The translations under genes were made by a program, and so were the position numbers. This document shows positions 20,743 to 28,227 of a stretch of 64,000 bases of DNA, piece by piece; position 1 is the stretch's first letter, and the number at the start of each line of letters is the position of its first letter. The notes under the pieces are model-generated. The model was not told where the DNA came from and did no database searches. It worked only from the letters and a program-made list of their open reading frames with translations. This stretch comes from RGIG1927 sp045546275 (GTDB lineage: Bacteria; Bacillota; Clostridia; UMGS1883), in assembly GCA_045546275.1 (NCBI GenBank), contig JAZQCM010000014.1:186001-250000 (forward strand). The letters run 5' to 3'.

Positions 20743-21660
20743 ATGATAAGAAAAAGTTATAAGGTTGCAGACGGTTCAAAAATTACAGATAATTTAACTG
20801 TTGCAAAAATGATAAAAAAAGGGGCGGAAGACATTGAAAGCATTCTCAAAAAAAGACCAATTCTTGAAAATGCCACCTTGTGTCATAAAATTGCAAGCCC
20901 TCTTTCCTGGGACGCACTGGAAATGGCAGATAGCGAAATGACAACCTGGTGTGTGGAAAAAGGAGCAAAAAATTTAAAGGAATGGTTTGAAAATTATCAA
21001 TACAAGGCTTCTTTTGTTAGGAAAAACCTGTGTGACAGCATGATTGAGGTGTGGGAGGCAGGGGGCGTGAGGGAAAGCATTAATAAAATAGTAAAATCCC
21101 TGTGTTATGCTCTCTACGGAAAAGTGCCCGAAAGGTTAGATTTTGCAGGAGTGCTTGCCTTCACGCTTTTTGGAAACTTTGAGCTTTCATTGCCAAATAT
21201 CCCCATGGAAAAGTTCTTTGAAAAGAAAATACTTCCAATAAGGCTTTGCAACAAAGCGCTTGTAAGACGGTTTGTACCTTTCTTTTCACGTGAGTATGTG
21301 TATAGCTCATTTGAAAACAGTAAATATTCTTCATATGTGAAAATTTGCAGCATGTACGAAATGCATTTCATGAAAAGAGAATATAACGGGAAAATGCTGA
21401 GTGAATATGTCAACTCGGTAATACAAAATGTTTCCCGGGAACAAATTTATTCCCAGCTGTGTGCAATATTGAATGTTAAAGAAGAGGGAGAGTCAGACAT
21501 GAAATTTTTAGGTGAGTATAAAATAACAGTAGAAAACGGACAGATCAAACTGCCCGAAAGCTGGAGCCTTGACGGCGAGGTTGTGTTGATTGGCTGTGGT
21601 GACCACATAGAAATTATAAAAAAAGAAGATTACGAAAAAGCCCTTGATTCTGTTTTTTAA
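20743..21660 (+). CDS. Hypothetical protein with C-terminal MraZ/AbrB-like domain
   Basis: Of 305 residues, the first 245 are mostly helical with many Cys and no recognised motif. The last 54 residues (MKFLGEYKITVENGQIKLPE then VVLIGCGDHIEIIKKEDYEKAL) resemble an AbrB/MraZ swapped-hairpin DNA-binding domain, whose members commonly start MFxGEYxHxxDxKGRxxxP. That segment has its own ATG at 21499 with GGGAG 8 bases upstream, so a separate 54-residue product may also be made. The ATG at 20743 (after GAGGTG) was preferred to a GTG at 20734. Confidence 0.65.
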   Translation: MIRKSYKVADGSKITDNLTVAKMIKKGAEDIESILKKRPILENATLCHKIASPLSWDALEMADSEMTTWCVEKGAKNLKEWFENYQYKASFVRKNLCDSMIEVWEAGGVRESINKIVKSLCYALYGKVPERLDFAGVLAFTLFGNFELSLPNIPMEKFFEKKILPIRLCNKALVRRFVPFFSREYVYSSFENSKYSSYVKICSMYEMHFMKREYNGKMLSEYVNSVIQNVSREQIYSQLCAILNVKEEGESDMKFLGEYKITVENGQIKLPESWSLDGEVVLIGCGDHIEIIKKEDYEKALDSVF

Positions 21661-21671
21661 GGAGGGAAAGT

Positions 21672-21899
21672 ATGAAATACAATATAAGAAAATACAACTA
21701 TGATAAAGACGAAATGCGTGATGAGGTTGTAATAACCGAAGGTACTGCCTTTCTTGTGTACATATATTCGGGTATGGGAATTGATTACACTATTTTACAT
21801 GAAGGCGACAGCTGGAGAGAAGGCAGCGACGAGCTTGTGGGTGTGTACGAAACAAGAGAAGAAGCTGAAAAGGTAATAGAAAAACGGGCTGTTACATAA
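21672..21899 (+). CDS. Small hypothetical protein (75 aa)
   Basis: Acidic 75-residue protein, MKYNIRKYNYDKDEMRDEVV at the start, central FLVYIYSGMGIDYTILHEGDSW, and a helical end (ETREEAEKVIEKRAV). It lies 11 bases after the preceding gene with GGAGGG just before its ATG, so it belongs to the same unit. No function is suggested. The stop codon is within the following terminator hairpin. Confidence 0.65.
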   Translation: MKYNIRKYNYDKDEMRDEVVITEGTAFLVYIYSGMGIDYTILHEGDSWREGSDELVGVYETREEAEKVIEKRAVT

Positions 21900-21910
21900 C
21901 AGCCCGTTTT
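21881..21910. terminator. Bidirectional terminator between convergent genes
   Basis: Fourteen-base-pair stem AAAACGGGCTGTTA/TAACAGCCCGTTTT, serving the plus-strand cluster and the minus-strand glycoside hydrolase gene. Confidence 0.85.
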
Positions 21911-21915
21911 GGGGT

Positions 21916-24900
21916 TTATTTTTGTATCGAAACAAGTGGTTTCAAGGTGTTCATATCCCAGATATAAATTTCTTCGTTTTCGGAAACAAAGGGAACTGCA
22001 TCCTTTGTTAAAGGTGTTGTTTTAACCTTCGTAACTATGTTGCCGTCACGGACAAGCTGGATAATTGTGCCCTTACTTTCTTCCTCGTATTCAAAGTAGT
22101 AGCAATTGTCCTCAATTGAAATGTAGGTAACATTACAAATTGAAGCATCGTAATTAACAAAGGGAATAGAGTCTGAAAGAGAATAAATATTAATCTCAGC
22201 CACATTACAATAGTCCGATGGGTTCTGGTACTTTATGTAGCGGTACTCGCCGTTATTTAAAAACTCTGCGTATGTAACCTTTGTTTCAACTCCGTAGGGG
22301 GGAGTTTTTGTGATTACAAAAAGCTTTTCCCATTTTGCCCCGTCAACAGAACCATAGAAAACAGAAGAAAGCATTCTTCCTGCCCAATTTGTTCGGGGGT
22401 AGTAGCCAATTGCTCCGATGGAGGTTGGTTCACCTAAATCTATAGTGAGAAAACCACCGGAGACACTATCGAAAAAAGTTTCAAGGTCTCCGTCAAAGGC
22501 AAATTTTGCCTGGGTGTTGGGGTCGTTGTTCCAGGTTGCAGAGCCTGTAATTGTTAAACCCTCTGTGTCAATTTTTTCAATGTGAGAAACATCGGGAGCT
22601 TTTTTTATTTTAATATAGCTCATCATAGGTCCGCCGCTTCCGTCACTGTCAAGCTTAAGGTTAAGTATTGCTTCGCCGCCTGTAACGGTACCCACCTTTT
22701 TAATAATGTTGGGGTTTGAGGCATCGGTCAAGGGAATAATGCCACTTGCCAACACTTTTCCGTTCATGGTAAGGCTTGCCTTGCGGTTAACGCTTGTTTG
22801 CCAGTGACTTGGGGCGTAGAAGCAAACCTCAAAGGTGTAGTCCCCGTCCTCGGGAATGGCAAACTTGTAAGTTATGCCGTTGCCTGTCCTATCGTCCTGG
22901 TCCTTTGCGTAGCGGTAGGTAATTACCTTGTCCTCTCCATCTGCAAGGTCATATTCATAGGGCCAGGTTTCTTTACCTGTTAAAAGGTGAGGGTAGGTTG
23001 TGTTGGGAACATATTCATCCACAACACCCCATTCATAGCCTGTAACAGCATCCACGCCGTAAAACTGCTCTGTTACAGAGTTTAAAAGACCGTATTTGTC
23101 ACCATCGTTAATGGTTTCGGGGTCAATATCGCCACAGTCTACAAAGTAGAGTAATTCTTTGTCAACTGTGCCCTTTTTAAGGCTGAATGCATCAACCTGG
23201 GCACTGCCTTCTACAGTAAGGGTAATTTCGCCTTCGGAATAGGTGCGGATTGTGTAGGTGTTCCATGTGTCGGAAAGGTCAATTTCACGTGTTGAGTCGT
23301 TTGCGGTAATTGTAACGCTTTCGCCTCTTGCCTTAAAGGAAATGTCGTAATAGCCTTCAGTGCATTCAATTCGCTGACCGATTTTGCCAATTGAGGCAAA
23401 ATGCTCTTCACCATTTTCTTCAATAACACAGTTTTCAGAATCCCAGCTTGTGAAATCACCTGTGCCGAAGGAGGAGTTTGCAATAAAGTTATCCAAATTT
23501 TCGGGAATGATGAAACGAACAGTAAATTCTATATCCGCTGTAGGTGTGTAGATAAGTGTGTTGAGGGAAACTAAAGAGGAAACATCCTCGCCGTTTGCAA
23601 AAACTTCAATTTTGCCCTCCTTGTACTCGGGGTAGAAGGTGAGGGTAACGTTCTCGCCTGGGATAACAGAGGTTTTGTCAAGCTCAACTGTGCCGAAATG
23701 TGTTTGCATTACGCTCATTTTGTAGTTTTCGGTAAGTGCGGAGTTTTCCGCAACGGCAGGATAAAACTCAAACAGGTCAAAGTTTGGGGTGTAGTTTACA
23801 AGGGTGTTGTAGGTAATGTTGCCTGTTGTGCCTGTGCCGTTTTCCACCTTTCGCCAATCGTCGTTAAATACCTTTAATGTGTTTTCCCCTTCCTTTAATT
23901 CAACGGGGAGCACTGTTGTTCTCCAGTTGGAATCGGAATAGGTGTTTTTAAAGTAAAGTCGCTTTGCCTCGGAATCGTTAAGTGCAAAGGATGCATAGCG
24001 GTCAACAAGCTGAGCATTGTAGGTGTGACCACCGAAAAGCTCACCTGAGGAATGATGAATAACCATTTTGTATTTTCCGCTTTCGGGTGCTGTTAAATTT
24101 AATGTAAGTGCATCCTGTGTGCCGCCCTCAATGTTTGAAACGTAGTACTTACCGTTTGCAAACTGGTTTTCGCACATTTCAGCATTGCCCGAAAGAGTGC
24201 CCCATTCAGCTTCTACAGCTACAGGTGCTCCGTCAGCTTTTTTAACTCTCACATAGTCAAGTGCTATGGGGTCTTGGCAATCAATATCAATAATATTAAT
24301 GCCCTTCTGCAAAAAGGCGGTTACATATTCTGTGGTAAATTCTTCAGTTGCATTAAGTGCAATGCTTGTAAGAGCATTGTTAAGGTCTAAAGCTGTGTTG
24401 TCAAGATAAATGTTGGCTGTTGTATTGTTTTCGCTATGGTAACGAAGTGCAATTGTGTAAAGTGAATTATCGGGCACAACTACTGTGAAACGAACACCAC
24501 CGCCATCGGTAACACTTCTTTTGTCAAGCCCTGTCACATAGCCTGCTCCTGAGTAGCCGGTAAGTGTGCTTTCTGTTGTAACAAAGGTTGTGCTGTTGCC
24601 CTTTAAAAGGTTAAAGTCGCCCAATTCAGCCTCGTAAACCGAGTCAAATTCGGGGATTGTACCGCCAACGTAGGTAAAGGCCAAGCTGTCACAAGAAAAG
24701 GCTCCGCCGTTTGTTTCAGTGCCTCTCAAGCTCATAATGTGATTACCCTTTGTAAGGTAAACATAGTCTGTGTACATGCCTGCCATTTCGTCACGGAGGG
24801 TGTTTTCAAGTGTTATTGTTTTTCCTTCGTCTTCATCAAAACGGATTTGGGCAAAAAGTGACTGCGGGTTGTTTGAACCGGGGTCAGCCGGGTTTGTGCC

Positions 24901-26439
24901 GTAGCCGTTTGCATAGGTCATATCCATTTTGTAGTAGCCTGTGTGGTCAGCCTCAATAGGCAGGGTAAAGCCGTCAGACTCATTTTGTATTCCGCTAAGG
25001 CGGTAGCCGCCTGAATATGCATAGGTCCATCTCACATTGTTGGGATAAACCGCGCCTGTAAGGGCTGCGTTTTCAGCCTCATAAAGTTTTCGCTCTGTGC
25101 CGAAATAAATAACCTCATTTTCTTTAACCGAGGGTGAAACAGTTACAAGATAGCCTGCGTTTTTCTCCATGGAGGGGATAGTAACTGTTACTTTGTTATT
25201 TAAAACGGGGTAAGTGCCCTTTATAATAACAGGAGGCTCCTGGGAAACACCATGGAAGGCTGTCCAGTAGGTTGCCTTAACCTCAATGTCAACAAATTCC
25301 GCACCCTCAAAGGGGATTGCGTTTGTAATATTTTCAAGAACAATGTCAGCTACACCTTCTGTGCCGCCAAAAATCACGTTGGCACTTTTTTTGTTGTCGT
25401 CAATGGATGCAAGACCATAAAACTCAGTGCGGGCGGTGTTGGTTGTGAGCTTTAAGGTTTCGCCGCTCATGTCACCATACCACTTGTAAAGCCACCATGC
25501 ACCGTTAGGCTCGTTGTTGTCGGCGGCAATGTCGTTTAAGTTGCCTGCATTGTGCCAGTAGGGAAGACAGCCCGAAACCTTGTTTTCTTCAAAAAGAGCA
25601 ATCCAGTTCACAAGCTTGCCGGGGTTTGAGCAGTGGTCCTGAGGAGCATATTCGTTTATGATAATTTCTCTTTCAGTCATGTTGTACTTTTTCTCAATGC
25701 TTCTGTAGTTTGCAAGGTTTGATTGGAAAGAGGACAAATCATAATCCTGCAGTTCGTGCCAGGTTATGTAGTCGGGCTGACAGTTATTTTCCGTACAGAA
25801 CTTAAGCCATGAATCCATATGTCCCGACTGGTAGTTAGCACAGCTTGTGCCTGCAATAAGGGCATCGGGGTCAAGCTTTTTAATAAGGGTGTAGGCACTA
25901 AGCCAGTTCTGGTTAAAGCGGCTCTGAACATTACCATCCCAGCCAATATTTCCGTACCATATGCCGTCAGGCTCGTTAAAGGGTACGTAAACAAGCTTTC
26001 CTTTGTAGTCGGGGTTTGAATTTCTCAAAGCTACAATCTTAGGCACCATTTCTTCAATATGAGAAAGGTATTCCTCAAAGCTTGTTTGCTCGTAGGGCCA
26101 AAGGGCATAAATGTCCTGCAAATAAATCTGCACCTGTTCGCCACCTGCAGAAATAAAGGTGCCTGCAACGTCTAAAACGTCACCTGTTGGATGCTGGAGT
26201 CCGTCGGGAGCCTTTTGCACTGCGGTGGACGGCTTTAAGGGTGTTAAGGTGTTAACGGAAGGTGTTCCGTGGCTTCCTAAACCGTACAAAAAGCCGCTTG
26301 AGCCGTGGCGCATTGCACCTGTTTTTTCGCTCATGTCAATGGTTAACGTGGGCAAAAATGCACCACGGGTTGTTACCGGCAGGCATATAAGAGTTGCAAA
26401 TATGGCTACCGATAAAATAATTGAAAGGATTTTTTTCAT
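21916..26439 (-). CDS. Secreted multi-domain glycoside hydrolase (clan GH-A-like)
   Basis: A 1507-residue exported protein with a signal peptide at 1-27. The N-terminal 400 residues are a TIM-barrel glycosidase of clan GH-A type: acid/base in YVPFNEPDG (Glu156) and a probable nucleophile in REIIINEYAP (Glu263), resembling GH39 and relatives. Then come three CBM6/CBM35-like modules, each opening with an AEN/AEL/AEW motif (YEAENAALTG, YEAELGDF, VEAEWGTLSG), further beta-sandwich modules, and a discoidin (F5/8 C) type domain (TITGSATWNNDPNTQAKFAFDG). The end (IYIWDMNTLKPLVS) matches the C-terminal module of two other secreted proteins here. Substrate is unknown; plant or host glycans are likely. 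ATG follows AAAGGAG. Confidence 0.85.
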   Translation of the reverse strand: MKKILSIILSVAIFATLICLPVTTRGAFLPTLTIDMSEKTGAMRHGSSGFLYGLGSHGTPSVNTLTPLKPSTAVQKAPDGLQHPTGDVLDVAGTFISAGGEQVQIYLQDIYALWPYEQTSFEEYLSHIEEMVPKIVALRNSNPDYKGKLVYVPFNEPDGIWYGNIGWDGNVQSRFNQNWLSAYTLIKKLDPDALIAGTSCANYQSGHMDSWLKFCTENNCQPDYITWHELQDYDLSSFQSNLANYRSIEKKYNMTEREIIINEYAPQDHCSNPGKLVNWIALFEENKVSGCLPYWHNAGNLNDIAADNNEPNGAWWLYKWYGDMSGETLKLTTNTARTEFYGLASIDDNKKSANVIFGGTEGVADIVLENITNAIPFEGAEFVDIEVKATYWTAFHGVSQEPPVIIKGTYPVLNNKVTVTIPSMEKNAGYLVTVSPSVKENEVIYFGTERKLYEAENAALTGAVYPNNVRWTYAYSGGYRLSGIQNESDGFTLPIEADHTGYYKMDMTYANGYGTNPADPGSNNPQSLFAQIRFDEDEGKTITLENTLRDEMAGMYTDYVYLTKGNHIMSLRGTETNGGAFSCDSLAFTYVGGTIPEFDSVYEAELGDFNLLKGNSTTFVTTESTLTGYSGAGYVTGLDKRSVTDGGGVRFTVVVPDNSLYTIALRYHSENNTTANIYLDNTALDLNNALTSIALNATEEFTTEYVTAFLQKGINIIDIDCQDPIALDYVRVKKADGAPVAVEAEWGTLSGNAEMCENQFANGKYYVSNIEGGTQDALTLNLTAPESGKYKMVIHHSSGELFGGHTYNAQLVDRYASFALNDSEAKRLYFKNTYSDSNWRTTVLPVELKEGENTLKVFNDDWRKVENGTGTTGNITYNTLVNYTPNFDLFEFYPAVAENSALTENYKMSVMQTHFGTVELDKTSVIPGENVTLTFYPEYKEGKIEVFANGEDVSSLVSLNTLIYTPTADIEFTVRFIIPENLDNFIANSSFGTGDFTSWDSENCVIEENGEEHFASIGKIGQRIECTEGYYDISFKARGESVTITANDSTREIDLSDTWNTYTIRTYSEGEITLTVEGSAQVDAFSLKKGTVDKELLYFVDCGDIDPETINDGDKYGLLNSVTEQFYGVDAVTGYEWGVVDEYVPNTTYPHLLTGKETWPYEYDLADGEDKVITYRYAKDQDDRTGNGITYKFAIPEDGDYTFEVCFYAPSHWQTSVNRKASLTMNGKVLASGIIPLTDASNPNIIKKVGTVTGGEAILNLKLDSDGSGGPMMSYIKIKKAPDVSHIEKIDTEGLTITGSATWNNDPNTQAKFAFDGDLETFFDSVSGGFLTIDLGEPTSIGAIGYYPRTNWAGRMLSSVFYGSVDGAKWEKLFVITKTPPYGVETKVTYAEFLNNGEYRYIKYQNPSDYCNVAEINIYSLSDSIPFVNYDASICNVTYISIEDNCYYFEYEEESKGTIIQLVRDGNIVTKVKTTPLTKDAVPFVSENEEIYIWDMNTLKPLVSIQK

Positions 26440-26605
26440 TTTTCTGCTCCTTTACACATATAGTTATAGTAATTATATCACATGTGGTACACAATTTAAA
26501 TGATGTTTTATTGCTAATTTACTGACTTTTTGTATAACGAAAACACAAAAGTCCACCTCTCGTGGACAAAATGCAAAAAAATTTCATTTTTCTTGACGAA
26601 AACTA

Positions 26606-26634
26606 TTGACAAATTTTTTTCATGTCATTATAAT
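26606..26634 (+). promoter_or_regulatory. Promoter of gdhA
   Basis: Consensus TTGACA (26606-26611), 17-bp spacer, TATAAT (26629-26634). Confidence 0.85.
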
Positions 26635-26650
26635 AATGTATCATATGCAA

Positions 26651-26686
26651 GGGCATACCGAACATATTGTTGGGTATGCTCTTTTT
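26651..26686 (+). promoter_or_regulatory. Leader attenuator-like hairpin of gdhA
   Basis: In the transcribed leader, GGGCATACC (26651-26659) pairs with GGTATGCTC (26673-26681), followed by TTTTT (26682-26686), an intrinsic-terminator shape placed before the gene. Transcription could be attenuated here in response to an unknown signal. No competing antiterminator helix was identified. Confidence 0.55.
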
Positions 26687-26706
26687 GAAAATTGGAGGTT
26701 TTATCA

Positions 26707-28053
26707 GTGAAAAATCAGTATTTAATCAGCGTTTTGGAAAACGTTAAAAAGAGAAATGCGAATGAACCTGAATTTTTGCAGACAGTTACAGAAGTTTTGG
26801 AAAGCATTGAACCCGTTATCGAACAGCGTCCTGACTTAGTTGAAGCAGGTGTTGTTGAAAGAATGGTTGAACCCGAAAGACAGATTATGTTCCGTGTTCC
26901 CTGGGTTGATGACAACGGCAAGGTACAGGTTAACCGTGGTTACCGTGTGCAGTTCAACTCTGCTATCGGTCCTTACAAGGGCGGTATTCGTTTTGCTCCT
27001 AATGTATACATAGGCACAATGAAGTTCCTCGGCTTTGAACAGACCTTTAAAAACTCTCTTACTTCTCTCCCCATGGGCGGCGGTAAGGGTGGCGCTGACT
27101 TTGACCCCAACGGCAAGAGCGACGGCGAAGTTATGCGTTTCTGCCAGAGCTTTATGAGCGAGCTTTATCGTCACATTGGTCCCAATCTTGACGTTCCTGC
27201 AGGCGACTTAGGTGTTGGTGCACGTGAAGTTGGCTACATGTTCGGTCAGTACAAGAGATTAAAGAACGAATTTACAGGCGTATTAACAGGTAAGGGTCTT
27301 TCCTTCGGTGGCTCATTAATCCGTCCCGAAGCTACAGGCTATGGTGCTGTTTACTACGCAGTTGAAATGCTCAAGCACTTTAACGACACTATCGAAGGCA
27401 AAACAGTTGTTGTTTCAGGCTTTGGTAACGTTGCATGGGGTACAGTTAAGAAGGCAACTGAATTGGGTGCAAAGGTTGTTGTTATTTCCGGTCCCGATGG
27501 CTACATCTACGACGAAAACGGTGTAAACACAGAAGAAAAGATTAACTACATGCTCGAAATGCGTGCAAGCGGCAGAAATAAGGTACAGGATTATGCTGAC
27601 AAGTTCGGCGTACCCTTCTTTGCAGGTGAAAAGCCCTGGAATGTTAAGGCTGACATTCTTATGCCCTGTGCTACACAGAACGAAGTTGACGTTAAGGAAG
27701 CTGAAATGATTATTGCTAACAACGTTAAGTACTATATTGAAGTTTCCAACATGCCCACAACAAACGAAGCTATTGCTCTTATGAAGAATGCAGGTATCCG
27801 CATTGCTCCTTCTAAGGCAGTTAATGCAGGTGGCGTATCTGTATCCGGTCTTGAAATGAGCCAGAACTCCATGCGTTACTCCTGGAGCGAAGAAGAAGTT
27901 GATGAAAAGCTCAAGACAATCATGAAGAACATTTTCGACAACTCCGTAAAGGCTGCTAACGAATACGGCTTAGGCGATGATTTAATTGCAGGTGCAAACA
28001 TTGCAGGCTTTATCAAGGTTGCCGAAGCTATGAAGGCTCAGGGAATAGTTTGA
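26707..28053 (+). CDS. gdhA: NADP-type glutamate dehydrogenase
   Basis: Interconverts 2-oxoglutarate plus ammonia and glutamate. The 448 residues match the hexameric bacterial GDH family: VQFNSAIGPYKGGIRF, SLPMGGGKGGADFDP (catalytic Lys), VPAGDLGVGAREVGYMFGQY (catalytic Asp), a Rossmann motif VVSGFGNVAWG, and APSKAVNAGGVSVSGLEMSQN. The family with this layout is usually NADP-dependent and assimilatory. GTG at 26707 with TTGGAGG was chosen over a TTG at 26692 that overlaps the ribosome site. It is a single-gene unit with a strong promoter, an attenuator-like leader and a terminator. It may supply glutamate for the GltX and GlnS reactions. Confidence 0.95.
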   Translation: MKNQYLISVLENVKKRNANEPEFLQTVTEVLESIEPVIEQRPDLVEAGVVERMVEPERQIMFRVPWVDDNGKVQVNRGYRVQFNSAIGPYKGGIRFAPNVYIGTMKFLGFEQTFKNSLTSLPMGGGKGGADFDPNGKSDGEVMRFCQSFMSELYRHIGPNLDVPAGDLGVGAREVGYMFGQYKRLKNEFTGVLTGKGLSFGGSLIRPEATGYGAVYYAVEMLKHFNDTIEGKTVVVSGFGNVAWGTVKKATELGAKVVVISGPDGYIYDENGVNTEEKINYMLEMRASGRNKVQDYADKFGVPFFAGEKPWNVKADILMPCATQNEVDVKEAEMIIANNVKYYIEVSNMPTTNEAIALMKNAGIRIAPSKAVNAGGVSVSGLEMSQNSMRYSWSEEEVDEKLKTIMKNIFDNSVKAANEYGLGDDLIAGANIAGFIKVAEAMKAQGIV

Positions 28054-28082
28054 TTTATCAAACAATCAGTGAATAAGTAAGG

Positions 28083-28109
28083 AAAGGACTCCCAAGGGAG
28101 TCCTTTTTT
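28083..28109 (+). terminator. gdhA terminator
   Basis: AAAGGACTCCC/GGGAGTCCTTT stem with a T-run. Confidence 0.85.
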
Positions 28110-28168
28110 GTGTTTATGGGTCATTGACAATTGTACAGCATCGGTTTCCTTGCTTGTTTCTTCTATTA

Positions 28169-28198
28169 TTGACAAAAAGTGAGAAATTATGATAAAAT
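28169..28198 (+). promoter_or_regulatory. Promoter of the CHAP-like protein gene
   Basis: TTGACA (28169-28174), 18-bp spacer, TAAAAT (28193-28198), 30 bases before the ATG. Confidence 0.6.
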
Positions 28199-28227
28199 TA
28201 GGATAATTTTATTTTGGAGGGATAGAG

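Noticed and set aside
18766..21899. Prophage remnant
   Set aside because: No integrase, structural, terminase or lysis genes and no attachment-site repeats; only unknown proteins with regulator-like tails.
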